Notes under the pieces: generated by a model
Seen by the model: only the letters and a program-made list of their open reading frames with translations
What the model was told of the DNA's origin: nothing
Databases searched by the model: none
Program-made: the position numbers and the translations under genes
Source: Haemophilus sp.
GTDB taxonomy: Bacteria; Pseudomonadota; Gammaproteobacteria; Enterobacterales; Pasteurellaceae
Direction of reading: 5' to 3'
Assembly: GCA_019423025.1 (NCBI GenBank)
Contig: JAHZCD010000005.1
Coordinates: 1-64,000, forward strand
DNA length: 64,000 bases
Shown here: positions 1 through 9,630 of the stretch, in pieces
How positions within the stretch are numbered: position 1 is the stretch's first letter
Layout of the letters: every line of letters starts with the position of its first letter

Positions 1-54
1 CCCACGACAACTGGAATCACAATCCAGGGCTCTACCAACTGAGCTATAGCCACC
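1..54 (-). tRNA. tRNA-His(GTG), 3' part cut by window edge
   Basis: On the minus strand the sequence begins GGTGGCTATAGCTCAG, the classic bacterial tRNA-His acceptor and D arm, and its anticodon loop TTGTGAT carries GTG. The T arm and acceptor 3' end lie beyond the window edge. It follows tRNA-Arg(CCG) by about 30 nt on the same strand, the same order as argX-hisR in the E. coli argX-hisR-leuT-proM operon. Confidence 0.95.
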
Positions 55-84
55 ATTGATTAGTTGTTCATCGCATTGACTTTC

Positions 85-161
<77 letters not shown>

Positions 162-185
162 GTTACTGCGTCGTTGCAGGGGCGT

Positions 186-214
186 ATATTAATGATTTCC
201 CAATACCTTGTCTA
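186..214 (-). promoter_or_regulatory. Promoter of the Arg-His tRNA operon
   Basis: On the minus strand a -35 TAGACA (209-214) and a -10 TAATAT (186-191) are separated by 17 bp. A GC-rich run follows the -10, as is typical of stringently controlled stable-RNA promoters. The tRNA-Arg gene begins about 25 nt downstream. Confidence 0.7.
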
Positions 215-307
215 GCACTTTTTTGAAAAAAAAATATCAAAAGATAATTTTTTGTTCAATTTGTATAGAATTTATTATTTATTCGTCTATTTTTAGTGCT
301 AAAGAGT

Positions 308-336
308 AAAAAGGATAGCAAATTGCTATCCTCTTT
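308..336 (-). terminator. Intrinsic terminator of wecA
   Basis: A 10-bp inverted repeat (AGGATAGCAA / TTGCTATCCT) is followed on the minus strand by a T-rich tail, just after the wecA stop codon. Confidence 0.75.
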
Positions 337-343
337 CATTAAT

Positions 344-1408
344 TTATTGCTTGTTACGGCGTGCTCGACGTTTCATTCTTCGTACCCAACGGGTGATTTT
401 CCACGCTTTGGTAATTGAATAAGCATAAAGGAAGAATAAGACAATAAATGCAACAAACATTGCCCATTCATTAATATAGAAAATTTCACCTAAAATCCCA
501 ATTGCAGCACAAATTGCCGCAAATAAGGTAATTAATAAAAAGGCTTGGCGAGACGTTAATCCTGCACGAACCATTAAGTGATGCACGTGTAAGCGATCTG
601 GTCTGAATGGACTTTTTCCTTTACGTAAGCGACGATAAATAATTGCCACCATATCAATTAAAGGAACAGCAATAATCCAAAGTGCGGTCACTGGATTCAT
701 TGGATGTCCTTTTCCTTGCGTACTTAAAAGCAAAATCCAAATAATAGTAAAACCAATTAAAGTACTTCCTGCATCGCCCATGAACACTTTATATTTTGGT
801 CCTAATGGAATGCCTAAATTTAATAATAGATAAGGCAAAATCGCAACAATTAAGGCAAAACTCCAATACGCCATATCCATCTGTCCATCACGGAACATTA
901 AGATACCAATGGCAGCAAAGGAAACAATTGATAATCCACCCAATAATCCATCGATACCATCAATCATATTAAAGGCATTAATAATCGCAATTGTCGCAAA
1001 TACGGTAATAATCAATCCAATAGAACCAAGTGTTAATTGGAATGGTCCGAGAATCTGGCCTAAATGATCTAAATAAACATTACCCAAGTCGATCATTAAA
1101 ATCGCAAGCACAGCTTGAATTCCTGCACGCAAGAAGGGGCTAATATCGAAGCGGTCATCTAAGATACCAATTGCCAGTAGAACAAAAATACTGAATATAT
1201 AAAGATAAGGTAAACGAAGTTGATCCCACTCCATTAAATAATAGCAAAGGTTTCCCATAAAAAGAGAAACACCGCCAATGAGCGGAATCGCACCTTGGTG
1301 ACGTTTACGATAATTCGGTTTATCAACCAAACCAATTTTATTAGCAATTGGTCGCATGACAATTAAGGTTAACAATGCCCCTAAAAAAGTGACGAGAAGA
1401 CTTAGCAT
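344..1408 (-). CDS. wecA: WecA-like UDP-GlcNAc:undecaprenyl-phosphate GlcNAc-1-phosphate transferase
   Basis: This polytopic inner-membrane enzyme transfers a sugar-1-phosphate from a UDP-sugar to undecaprenyl phosphate, the first step of lipid-linked glycan synthesis. The 354-residue protein has about ten hydrophobic segments and the family motifs: an Asp pair in LDDRFD (residues 84-85), NMIDGIDGL (150-158), FMGDAGS and the basic HVHH loop near residue 273. An upstream extension of the frame was rejected because the ATG at 1408 has an AGGA Shine-Dalgarno about 8 nt away and matches the family's usual N-terminus. It is a single gene, divergent from hemL. The exact sugar (GlcNAc) is inferred from the family. 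Confidence 0.9.
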   Translation of the reverse strand: MLSLLVTFLGALLTLIVMRPIANKIGLVDKPNYRKRHQGAIPLIGGVSLFMGNLCYYLMEWDQLRLPYLYIFSIFVLLAIGILDDRFDISPFLRAGIQAVLAILMIDLGNVYLDHLGQILGPFQLTLGSIGLIITVFATIAIINAFNMIDGIDGLLGGLSIVSFAAIGILMFRDGQMDMAYWSFALIVAILPYLLLNLGIPLGPKYKVFMGDAGSTLIGFTIIWILLLSTQGKGHPMNPVTALWIIAVPLIDMVAIIYRRLRKGKSPFRPDRLHVHHLMVRAGLTSRQAFLLITLFAAICAAIGILGEIFYINEWAMFVAFIVLFFLYAYSITKAWKITRWVRRMKRRARRNKQ

Positions 1409-1529
1409 AGTTTTTATCCTAAAAATTTTTTTGCAAAGGATAACATAAAGAAAAATCAGCACACAAAGATTTTTCTCAAATTCAGTTTTTTAGTACAATA
1501 TGCTTACTATTAATATAAGGATTAAAATT

Positions 1530-2813
1530 ATGACAAAATCAACCGCACTTTTCTCTCGTGCACAAGAAGTTATTCCTGGTGGTGTAAACTCCCCCGTTCG
1601 TGCCTTTAAAGGCGTAGGTGGTACACCTGTATTTATTCAAAAAGCCAAAGGCGCTTATATTTACGATACTGAAGGCAAACAATATATCGATTACGTGGGT
1701 TCTTGGGGGCCAATGATTTTAGGCCACAACCACCCTGCTATTTTAGAGGCCGTATTAAAAGCGGCAGAAAATGGTTTAAGTTTTGGTGCACCAACTCCCT
1801 CTGAAATTGATTTAGCGGAATTAGTCTGTGAAATTGTGCCATCTATTGAAATGGTTCGTATGGTGAGTTCGGGTACTGAAGCAACTATGACTGCAATTCG
1901 TCTCGCGCGTGGTTATACCAATAGAAGCAAAATCTTAAAATTTGAAGGTTGTTACCACGGCCATTCTGATTCACTTTTAGTAAAAGCAGGATCAGGCGCA
2001 TTAACACTTGGTCAACCAAGCTCTCCAGGTGTGCCTGAAGATTTTGCAAAACACACTTTAACTGCAGAATATAACAATCTTGATTCTGTTAAAAAATTAT
2101 TTGAAGAATTTCCTAACGATATCGCTTGTGTGATTATTGAACCTGTCGCAGGCAACATGAACTGTATTCCGCCAAAAGAAGGTTTCTTACAAGGCATTCG
2201 TGAAATTTGTGATCAATATGGTGCACTTTTCATTATTGACGAAGTCATGACAGGTTTCCGTGTTTCACTTGCAGGCGCACAAGCTTATTATGGTGTAACA
2301 CCAGATCTCACCACATTAGGTAAAGTCATTGGCGGCGGTATGCCTGTGGGTGCTGTTGGCGGTAAAAAAGTGATTATGCAACACCTAGCACCAACCGGTC
2401 CTGTTTATCAAGCGGGTACTCTTTCTGGTAACCCGATTGCAATGGCGGCAGGTTTAGCCTGTTTAACCGAATTGAAAAAAGCAGGTAACGAGCAAAACCT
2501 TGCAGAATTAACTACTAAACTTTGTGACGGATTAAAAGCATTAGCTCAAAAACACAATGTGCCATTTGTAATTAATCATGTAGGCGGCATGTTTGGTATT
2601 TTCTTCACTGACCAAAAACAAGTTACCTCTTATGCAGAAGTCATGAAATGTGATACCGAAAAATTCAAAATATTCTTCCATAAAATGCTCGATCAAGGTG
2701 TTTACCTTGCGCCTTCTGCTTTTGAAGCGGGCTTTATGTCTTTAGCTCATACAAATGAAGACATTGAAAAAACGCTTGCTGCCGCTGATATTGCATTTGC
2801 AGCAGTTGCTTAA
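1530..2813 (+). CDS. hemL: Glutamate-1-semialdehyde 2,1-aminomutase
   Basis: HemL is a PLP enzyme that converts glutamate-1-semialdehyde to 5-aminolevulinate in the cytoplasm, the second step of the C5 haem pathway. The 427-residue product shows the fold-I aminotransferase signatures FIIDEVMTGFR and TTLGKVIGGGMPVGA, whose lysine (about residue 265) should bind PLP, plus the early motif VNSPVRAF. The ATG at 1530 is preceded by AAGGATT at good spacing, so the ten residues encoded upstream are not counted. It is a single gene followed by a bidirectional terminator. Its presence implies endogenous porphyrin synthesis at this step; strict V-factor-only species such as H. parainfluenzae keep the haem pathway. 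Confidence 0.96.
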   Translation: MTKSTALFSRAQEVIPGGVNSPVRAFKGVGGTPVFIQKAKGAYIYDTEGKQYIDYVGSWGPMILGHNHPAILEAVLKAAENGLSFGAPTPSEIDLAELVCEIVPSIEMVRMVSSGTEATMTAIRLARGYTNRSKILKFEGCYHGHSDSLLVKAGSGALTLGQPSSPGVPEDFAKHTLTAEYNNLDSVKKLFEEFPNDIACVIIEPVAGNMNCIPPKEGFLQGIREICDQYGALFIIDEVMTGFRVSLAGAQAYYGVTPDLTTLGKVIGGGMPVGAVGGKKVIMQHLAPTGPVYQAGTLSGNPIAMAAGLACLTELKKAGNEQNLAELTTKLCDGLKALAQKHNVPFVINHVGGMFGIFFTDQKQVTSYAEVMKCDTEKFKIFFHKMLDQGVYLAPSAFEAGFMSLAHTNEDIEKTLAAADIAFAAVA

Positions 2814-2818
2814 AATAT

Positions 2819-2850
2819 AAAAGTGCGGTTAAATTTAACCGCACTTTTTT
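2819..2850. terminator. Bidirectional uptake-signal terminator between hemL and glnD
   Basis: An AAGTGCGGTTAAA arm and its complement form a near-contiguous hairpin flanked by A-run and T-run. It serves the convergent hemL and glnD genes. Both arms are uptake signal sequences. Confidence 0.85.
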
Positions 2851-2858
2851 ATTTCATA

Positions 2859-5444
2859 TTATAAACGTTCATAGAGTACGTTTTCTAACAATCCCCTTTC
2901 CTCTTCGGTTAATGCTGTGCCTTTCTCATTTGTTAGAATAAAAAAGTCTTCAGCTTTTTCTCCCACTGTCGTGATTTTTGCATTCCAAAGATTGAGTTTT
3001 AACTCGGTAAAAACTTGACTGATTTGAGCCAATAAACCTGGTTTATCTAAAGCCACCACTTCTAATTCGGTATGCTCTTTTTTGGTTTCTTTCAAAAAAC
3101 GTACATCTGTTTTTACGGTGAAATGTTGCAACTGTCGATTATTTGCAAAAGACATGGATGGCAATTTTTCGCCTAATAAAACAGAGGTTAATACCGTCTC
3201 CAATTCTCGGCGACGTTCTGAACGAACCAATTCACCATTTAATTCTGTGATGATAAAGCTGTCGAATACGTAGCCATCATCGGATGTCAAAATTTGCGCA
3301 TCATGAATACTGAATTTTTTCGCGCCAATGGTTGATACCACTTTATTAAATAAATTGGCTTGATCGGGACAATAAACAAAAATTTCTGTTCCGCCGGAAG
3401 AAAAACGGTTACTGATTTTAACGAGTACTTCACCATCAAATTCAGCTAATAGCTCCGTATGCCACGCAATTTGTTTTGGGCTATTTCGTAAGAAATAATC
3501 AGATGGGCAACGCTGCCACAACGCTGAAATTTTCTCTTCCGATAATTCTGGTTTTTCTTCGGATAAAATTGCCAACGCCAATTGACGATTTTCAAGGATC
3601 TTTTCTTTATTATCTAATAATAAATTCATCCCTTGGCGGAATTGTTGCGACGTATAATCATACAGTGAGGCAAACAAAGAACGCTTCCAGCTATTCCACA
3701 AGGTACCGTTTGTTGCACAAATATCCGCGACCGTTAAACAAGTGAGGTAATCTAAGCGCACATGATTTTGTACACTTTCCGCAAAGCTCATCACGACTTC
3801 AGGATCATGAATATCTCGACGCTGCGCAGTGATTGACATGAGCAAATGTTCTTTCACTAGCCAAGCCATCGTTTCGATTTCTCGACGATCAAAACCATGC
3901 AAACGGGCAAATTCAACAATATCTTCAGCCCCTAACTCTGCATGATCACCACCTCGACCTTTCGCAATATCATGGAAAAGAGCGGCAACATAAAGCAAAG
4001 TGCGGTCAGAAATTTGGCTAAATATTTGATGACAAATGGGATGAGATTCTGCTTCCTCTTCAGCTAAGAAACTTTCCAATTTCAACATCACTCGTAAGGT
4101 ATGTTCATCCACCGTGTAAATGTGGAAAAGATCAAATTGCATTAAACCTTCAATTCCCTGCCATTGTGGTAAATAAGCCGTTAACACACCGTATTGGTGC
4201 ATTGGGAGAAATGCGCGCTGAATCGCTTTCGGTTGATTAAATAACCGAATAAATTTTTCTCTTGCTTCAGGAATATCACATAATTTCTGCGTCAAACTTT
4301 CCAACGCAATCTGAAGTTGGCGTAATGTTGATGAATGAATTTCGGCTTGTTTATGCTTCGTAAGATAGAAAAAAAGATCCAATATACGATCTGGTGAACG
4401 TAAAAACACATCTTCCTTACGTAAACACAAACTTTGATTCACTAATTCAAAATTCTCATCCAAAGGATGAATAGAGAGCTCGCCATCTGTTGATAAAAAA
4501 TGCGCTTTATAATGCTTAATCAGGATATCACTCAAACGAGAAATCGTGCGTAAAGCTTGGAAAAAACGTTTCATCATTTTTTCGACACCACGGTTTCCTT
4601 CACCTTCAAAACCAAGCATCTCGCTCACTTTGATTTGACGATCAAACAACAAGCGGTTGTCATAACGTTTTAAAATCAAGTGTAAAGCAAACCGTACTTT
4701 AAATAAAAATTCTTGGCTTTCTAATAATTGTTGGTGTTCTGATGGATAAATAAAGCCACTTTTCAAAATGCCATCAAGGGTCATTTCCCCAGTGTGTCGT
4801 AATGCAATCCAATATAAAAGATGAAGATCCCGCAAACCACCTGGGCTGTATTTTAAATCAGGTTCTAGATTATAGCTGGTGTTGTGATAGCGCTGATAAC
4901 GTTCAATTTGCTCTTGTACTTTGGCATCAAAGAATGGTTTTATCGCCCAAAAATCTGGCTTTTTCAATATTTTCCCTAAAGCATTACAAAGGGATAAATC
5001 ACCCGATAAATAACGGGACTCAAGCAAATTGGTGGCAATAGTGATATCTTGGCTACCTTCCTTTTCACATTCTTCTAAAGAACGAACACTATGCCCTACG
5101 TCAAATCCACAATCCCACAAGAACTGCACAAATTGAGCAATTTTTTCTTCCGTTTCAGACTCTCTTTCTTCTTTTGAAAGAATAAGAACATCTAGGTCAG
5201 ATAAAGGAAAGATTTCTTGTCTGCCATAACCACCTACTGCAATTAAGGTGAGATTAGCTTTATCTAATTCAAATTGCTGCCAAAGCTGTTTTAACAAATC
5301 ATCACAAAACTGAGTACGGTTAGCAATCAGCTCAAAAACGGAATAATCAGTAAAGTGCTTACGTTCAAATTCCTTCAAATTTTCACGCTGAATTTTTACC
5401 GCACTTGGCGTGAGTGGAGAGTCGAAATGATAAGGAAAAAGCAT
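2859..5444 (-). CDS. glnD: Bifunctional PII uridylyltransferase/uridylyl-removing enzyme
   Basis: GlnD senses glutamine and uridylylates or deuridylylates PII, controlling nitrogen metabolism in the cytoplasm. The 861-residue protein has the full family layout: an N-terminal nucleotidyltransferase motif GGYGRQEIFPLSDLDVL around residues 70-90, a central HD phosphohydrolase motif ALFHDIAKGRGGDHAELG, and two C-terminal ACT domains (VKISNRF... and LEVVALDKPGLLAQIS). The start at 5444 (MLFPYHF) matches the family length; the longer frame would add 13 residues with no convincing ribosome site. It lies downstream of map on the same strand, but a terminator separates them. Confidence 0.95.
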   Translation of the reverse strand: MLFPYHFDSPLTPSAVKIQRENLKEFERKHFTDYSVFELIANRTQFCDDLLKQLWQQFELDKANLTLIAVGGYGRQEIFPLSDLDVLILSKEERESETEEKIAQFVQFLWDCGFDVGHSVRSLEECEKEGSQDITIATNLLESRYLSGDLSLCNALGKILKKPDFWAIKPFFDAKVQEQIERYQRYHNTSYNLEPDLKYSPGGLRDLHLLYWIALRHTGEMTLDGILKSGFIYPSEHQQLLESQEFLFKVRFALHLILKRYDNRLLFDRQIKVSEMLGFEGEGNRGVEKMMKRFFQALRTISRLSDILIKHYKAHFLSTDGELSIHPLDENFELVNQSLCLRKEDVFLRSPDRILDLFFYLTKHKQAEIHSSTLRQLQIALESLTQKLCDIPEAREKFIRLFNQPKAIQRAFLPMHQYGVLTAYLPQWQGIEGLMQFDLFHIYTVDEHTLRVMLKLESFLAEEEAESHPICHQIFSQISDRTLLYVAALFHDIAKGRGGDHAELGAEDIVEFARLHGFDRREIETMAWLVKEHLLMSITAQRRDIHDPEVVMSFAESVQNHVRLDYLTCLTVADICATNGTLWNSWKRSLFASLYDYTSQQFRQGMNLLLDNKEKILENRQLALAILSEEKPELSEEKISALWQRCPSDYFLRNSPKQIAWHTELLAEFDGEVLVKISNRFSSGGTEIFVYCPDQANLFNKVVSTIGAKKFSIHDAQILTSDDGYVFDSFIITELNGELVRSERRRELETVLTSVLLGEKLPSMSFANNRQLQHFTVKTDVRFLKETKKEHTELEVVALDKPGLLAQISQVFTELKLNLWNAKITTVGEKAEDFFILTNEKGTALTEEERGLLENVLYERL

Positions 5445-5470
5445 AGGTATTCCACAAACAAAACAATTAT

Positions 5471-5495
5471 AAAAAAAGCCCACTATCGTAGGCTC
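5471..5495 (-). terminator. Intrinsic terminator of map
   Basis: On the minus strand the stem AGCCTAC / GTGGGCT (7 bp, one G-T) with a 4-nt loop is followed by seven T. It lies between the map stop codon and the glnD start. Confidence 0.8.
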
Positions 5496-5505
5496 TTAGC
5501 TGAAC

Positions 5506-6309
5506 TTAAAGGTTATTCATTATACGTTGAATTCGACCTTCCGCAATTTCTTCATCACGAATGGTCATCACTTCACAACCGGTTTCTGTCACGACAATTT
5601 GGTGTTCATATTGTGCAGAATGGCTACGGTCTTTGGTTTTTACTGTCCAACCATCGCCCATAATGCGTACTTCCTTTTTACCTGCATTAATCATTGGCTC
5701 AATGGTGAATACCATACCTGGTTTTAAAATCACACCGCCGTCATCCGCATAATAGTGTAAGACTTGCGGTTCACAGTGGAACTCAGTTCCCACGCCGTGG
5801 CCACAGTACTCACGAACCACGCTAAATCCTTGGCTTTCAGTATATTTTTGTACCGCTTTACCAATTTCATTTAAACGAATACCCGGCTTAACCGTGCGTA
5901 ATCCCACATAAAGCGCTTCTTGTGCCGCTTCAACTAATTTTTGGCTACGAATATTGGTTTCACCCACGACATACATCTTCGAATTATCACCGAAATAACC
6001 GTCTTTAATCACAGTCACATCAATATTGACAATATCACCACGTTTTAATTTTTTATCGTCGCTTGGAATACCATGGCAAACCACTTCATTTATAGAAATA
6101 CAGGTTGCTTTCGGGAAACCATGATAATTTAAGCACGCAGGAATCACTTTTTGTACATTCACCATATAATCGTGACAAATACGATCCAATTCACCTGTGG
6201 TCACCCCTTCTTTGACATAAGGTTCGATCATGACCAAAACATCGGACGCTAATTTACACGCTTCACGTAACTTAACAAGTTCTTCTTCAGTTCTTAATGG
6301 AATGCCCAT
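5506..6309 (-). CDS. map: Type I methionine aminopeptidase
   Basis: Map removes the initiator methionine from nascent proteins. The 267-residue single-domain protein has the pita-bread peptidase residues in order: Asp of VNIDVTVIKDGYFGDNSKM (two metal-binding aspartates about 11 apart), His of CGHGVGTEFH, Glu of FTIEPMI and Glu of YEHQIVVTE. These match the five-ligand dinuclear metal site of the family. The start has AAGGAG about 7 nt upstream. It is divergent from erpA, with a 125-bp intergenic region between. Confidence 0.97.
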   Translation of the reverse strand: MGIPLRTEEELVKLREACKLASDVLVMIEPYVKEGVTTGELDRICHDYMVNVQKVIPACLNYHGFPKATCISINEVVCHGIPSDDKKLKRGDIVNIDVTVIKDGYFGDNSKMYVVGETNIRSQKLVEAAQEALYVGLRTVKPGIRLNEIGKAVQKYTESQGFSVVREYCGHGVGTEFHCEPQVLHYYADDGGVILKPGMVFTIEPMINAGKKEVRIMGDGWTVKTKDRSHSAQYEHQIVVTETGCEVMTIRDEEIAEGRIQRIMNNL

Positions 6310-6434
6310 TATTTCTCCTTATTTAATTCTGATTTATTCGCATATAATAGCACTAATTCCGTGAAAAATCTTGAATGAATTAACAGGTTATTAGATAATA
6401 CAAGGATTATTTTTAGGAAAGTGGGGATAGAGAT

Positions 6435-6782
6435 ATGTCAGATTTAGATATGGCCGTACCGCTAACTTTTACTGATGCGGCAGCCAATAAAGTAAAAAGT
6501 TTAATTAGCGAAGAAGAAAACAACGAATTAAAATTACGCGTTTATATTACCGGTGGCGGTTGCAGCGGTTTCCAATACGGTTTCACCTTTGACGATAAAG
6601 TCAATGAAGGTGACCTAACCATTGAAAAAGCCGGTGTGCAATTAGTGATTGACCCAATGAGTTTACAATACTTAATTGGCGGCACCGTGGATTACACTGA
6701 AGGCTTGGAAGGTTCTCGTTTTGTGGTGAACAATCCAAATGCAACCAGTACCTGTGGTTGCGGTTCGTCATTCAGCATCTAA
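6435..6782 (+). CDS. erpA: A-type iron-sulfur insertion protein ErpA
   Basis: ErpA carries Fe-S clusters to apo-proteins, including isoprenoid enzymes and, in E. coli, hydrogenase and formate dehydrogenase subunits. The 115-residue protein has the three family cysteines: one in TGGGCSGFQYGF and two in the C-terminal CGCGSSF. It starts a run with yacL and mrcB on the same strand. It may matter for the Fe-S-rich hydrogenase made from the 34-57 kb island; that link is inference. Confidence 0.95.
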   Translation: MSDLDMAVPLTFTDAAANKVKSLISEEENNELKLRVYITGGGCSGFQYGFTFDDKVNEGDLTIEKAGVQLVIDPMSLQYLIGGTVDYTEGLEGSRFVVNNPNATSTCGCGSSFSI

Positions 6783-6783
6783 T

Positions 6784-7137
6784 ATGGATTTTCAATTTAC
6801 CCATTATCTAGGCAATGTGCATGCCAAATGTTCGATGGAACACATTGCTCTAGCCAATTGGTTTAATTCAGAAGTGCGGTCAAATCCTCAAGCGTTTTTG
6901 ACCGCACTTTCTGCCTGTGAGCAGATTAAAAATAATGATGAAGTCACGCTGATTGGTTCCGAATACACGCTTTTTATCAATACAGATGAAGTGATGATTC
7001 GCGCCAATAACCTTGCGATTGAAACAGATGAAATTTTAGAAGACGACTTCCATTATTATGATGAAGAAAGTATCGCCTTCTGTGGTACAACAGACTTCAT
7101 CCTCTTTCTTAATGCCTATTTTGAATTTATTGCTTAA
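6784..7137 (+). CDS. yacL: UPF0231 family protein YacL
   Basis: This is a 117-residue cytoplasmic protein of the YacL/UPF0231 family (opening MDFQFTHYLGN), whose function is unknown. It is acidic overall, with a Glu/Asp-rich segment EDDFHYYDEES near residues 85-95. The ATG at 6784 begins one base after the erpA stop, implying translational coupling; an upstream methionine overlapping erpA was rejected. Two inverted uptake signals lie inside the reading frame (6872-6909) and encode SEVRS and LTALS. Confidence 0.85.
   Translation: MDFQFTHYLGNVHAKCSMEHIALANWFNSEVRSNPQAFLTALSACEQIKNNDEVTLIGSEYTLFINTDEVMIRANNLAIETDEILEDDFHYYDEESIAFCGTTDFILFLNAYFEFIA
6872..6909. repeat. Inverted uptake-signal pair inside yacL
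   Basis: AAGTGCGGTCAAA (6872-6884) and its exact complement (6897-6909) are separated by 12 nt, forming a 13-bp hairpin within a coding sequence. There is no following T-run in the coding direction beyond TTT. Confidence 0.9.
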
Positions 7138-7161
7138 CCTCATTCTCTGAAGCTAACTATT

Positions 7162-9561
7162 ATGTCGGAAACGGAAAACACCTCATCAGAACAACAAGAA
7201 ACACAAGCGCCAAATAAGCGTCGTTCTTGTAAAATCTTTTTAGCCAAAGCGGCCTTTACTTTAGGGACGCTTGCCGTATTTTATGGTGGCTATTTAGACT
7301 GGCAAATTCGCTCAAAAATGGATGGCCAGATTTGGCGTTTACCGGCTGAAGTGTATAGTCGCTTAGAAAGCGTAAAACTGTCTGATAACCTTTCTTTTGA
7401 CGAAGTGATTCAAATCTTATTGGATAACGAATACCGTCAAACTACTATGATTGCAGCACCGGGCGATTTTAAACTCGAAGATGATACTATCGTGTTACTT
7501 CGTCGTGCATTCCCTTATCCTGATAAGCCTGAACCTCAACGTGTACTACGCTTACGTTTTACCGATAACAAACTTTCTCGCATTGAAGATTTAGTCAACG
7601 TCAAAGCAGTTGATGAATTCCGTCTTGCGCCTAAATTAATTGCCATGTTGGAATCAGATAATGAAGATCGTTTAGCGATTCCATTACAGCACTACCCTCG
7701 TTTACTCATTGATGCCTTATTACTGACAGAGGATCGCCGTTTTTACGATCATAACGGGATAAACCCTATCGGTATTATGCGTGCAATGATTGCCAATATT
7801 AGAGCGGGTCAAACGGTTCAAGGCGGTAGTACGCTCACTCAGCAATTAGTTAAAAACTTATTCTTATCGAGCGAACGCTCTATTACACGTAAAGCCAATG
7901 AAGCGTTGATGTCATTAGTATTAGATTGGCGATATGATAAAAACCGTATTTTAGAAACCTATCTTAACGAGATTTACCTTGGTCAAAATGGTGATATCCA
8001 AATTCACGGTTTTGCGTTGGCGAGCCAATTCTATTTTGGTCGTTCTATCCGTGAAATTAGCCTAGATCAAATTGCCCTTTTAGTTGGCATGGTGAAAGGC
8101 CCATCCCTTTATAATCCATGGCGAAATCCACAATATGCACTCGATCGACGAAATGTGGTATTAAAGCTGATGCTTGATCACCAAATGATTGGGGATGAGT
8201 TATATGAGATGTTGAGTAAACGTCCATTAGGCGTGCAAGCTAAAGGACAAATTTCACGTAAATACCCTGCTTTCATTCAAACATTACAAGCGGATCTTCG
8301 TCGTCAATTAGGGGAAAATAAAACCTCGGCACTACTTGGTGCACGTATTTTCTCCACCATGGATTTAAAACAACAGGAACAAGCTGAAAATGCCGTGGTG
8401 AATACAGTCAATCAATTGCAAGTACAAACTAAAAATCCATATTTAGAAGGAGCAATGATTGTCGCGGATTATCACTTGGGTGAAATACGTGCGGTTGTCG
8501 GTGGATTACAAACAGAATATGCGGGCTTTAACCGTGCATTAATGTCAAAACGTCAAATTGGTTCTTTGGTAAAACCATCCATTTATTTGACTGCACTGAT
8601 GAATCCGGAACAATTCCGTTTAAATACACCGATTCAAAACCAGCCTATCACGATTTATGTTAAAGGTAGCCAACCTTGGCAACCGCGTAATTACGATCGC
8701 AAATATAGCGGTTCGGTGATGTTGATGGATGCCCTTGCTCGCTCACTGAATATTCCAACGGTAAACATTGGGATGAAAGTTGGTTTAAGTAAAGTGATTG
8801 ATACGCAAAAAGCCATGGGTTGGGACAATGTGACGATTCCAAAAGTCCCGGCGACCTTGCTTGGCTCTTACAGTATTTCACCTTATGATGTGACAAAACT
8901 CTACCAAACCATTGCAAATCAAGGCGGAAAAATCGAATTAAGTACCATTCAAAGCATTACCGATCGCCAAGGCAATATTATTTACGAACACAATACCATG
9001 CCAGATCAAGTGGTGCCTAGAGAAGCGGCTTATCAAACCTTGTATGCGATGCAACAAACAGTCGAACGTGGTACCGCGCGTAGCTTACAAAATGATTATG
9101 CGGATCTTCGTCTTGCGGGTAAAACAGGGACAACCAACGATGCTCGAGATACGTGGTTCGTGGGTATTGATGGTAAGAATATCAGCACCATTTGGTTAGG
9201 TCGTGATGATAACGGCGAAACCAAATTAACCGGTGCCTCAGGTGCATTACAAATCTATAAAGATTACTTAAACCGTGTTGTCATTGAAAAACTGAAACTT
9301 GGTCAACCTTCTACCATTAAATGGGTTGGCATCAATGCTTACGGTAGTTGGAGTTGTGGCAGCAGCCGAACAATCCCGGTTTGGGCAAATAAAGATCAAA
9401 ATTTCTGCGCTTCAGCACAAACAACGAGTACTGCGACTGCTACCGCGGCGCAAACCACGCAATCGCCACAACCTGAACAACCCGAATCACCAAAACAAAA
9501 AAGTGTATGGGATGTGTTAGATAATAAAGCGCCTGTTGAAGAAGCTACACCGGCTCAATAA
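7162..9561 (+). CDS. mrcB: Penicillin-binding protein 1B, bifunctional transglycosylase/transpeptidase
   Basis: PBP1b polymerises and cross-links peptidoglycan at the inner membrane. The 799-residue protein has a short cytoplasmic tail, one membrane segment at about residues 27-45, a UB2H-like region, a GT51 glycosyltransferase with TEDRRFYDHNGI and GGSTLTQQLVKNL, and a transpeptidase domain. The latter carries the catalytic Ser468-x-x-Lys (SLVK), SLN, and KTGT near residue 652. The C-terminus is Ala/Thr/Pro/Gln-rich and disordered. The ATG follows yacL by 24 nt. Confidence 0.95.
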   Translation: MSETENTSSEQQETQAPNKRRSCKIFLAKAAFTLGTLAVFYGGYLDWQIRSKMDGQIWRLPAEVYSRLESVKLSDNLSFDEVIQILLDNEYRQTTMIAAPGDFKLEDDTIVLLRRAFPYPDKPEPQRVLRLRFTDNKLSRIEDLVNVKAVDEFRLAPKLIAMLESDNEDRLAIPLQHYPRLLIDALLLTEDRRFYDHNGINPIGIMRAMIANIRAGQTVQGGSTLTQQLVKNLFLSSERSITRKANEALMSLVLDWRYDKNRILETYLNEIYLGQNGDIQIHGFALASQFYFGRSIREISLDQIALLVGMVKGPSLYNPWRNPQYALDRRNVVLKLMLDHQMIGDELYEMLSKRPLGVQAKGQISRKYPAFIQTLQADLRRQLGENKTSALLGARIFSTMDLKQQEQAENAVVNTVNQLQVQTKNPYLEGAMIVADYHLGEIRAVVGGLQTEYAGFNRALMSKRQIGSLVKPSIYLTALMNPEQFRLNTPIQNQPITIYVKGSQPWQPRNYDRKYSGSVMLMDALARSLNIPTVNIGMKVGLSKVIDTQKAMGWDNVTIPKVPATLLGSYSISPYDVTKLYQTIANQGGKIELSTIQSITDRQGNIIYEHNTMPDQVVPREAAYQTLYAMQQTVERGTARSLQNDYADLRLAGKTGTTNDARDTWFVGIDGKNISTIWLGRDDNGETKLTGASGALQIYKDYLNRVVIEKLKLGQPSTIKWVGINAYGSWSCGSSRTIPVWANKDQNFCASAQTTSTATATAAQTTQSPQPEQPESPKQKSVWDVLDNKAPVEEATPAQ

Positions 9562-9595
9562 ATAGGCTTATTTCTGACCGCACTTTTGTATCTCC

Positions 9596-9630
9596 ATAAA
9601 GCGCCGAGCAAAGGCGCTTTATTCTTTTTC
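9596..9630 (+). terminator. Terminator of erpA-yacL-mrcB
   Basis: A 10-bp stem (ATAAAGCGCC / GGCGCTTTAT) with a 7-nt loop is followed by TCTTTTT. Confidence 0.85.
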
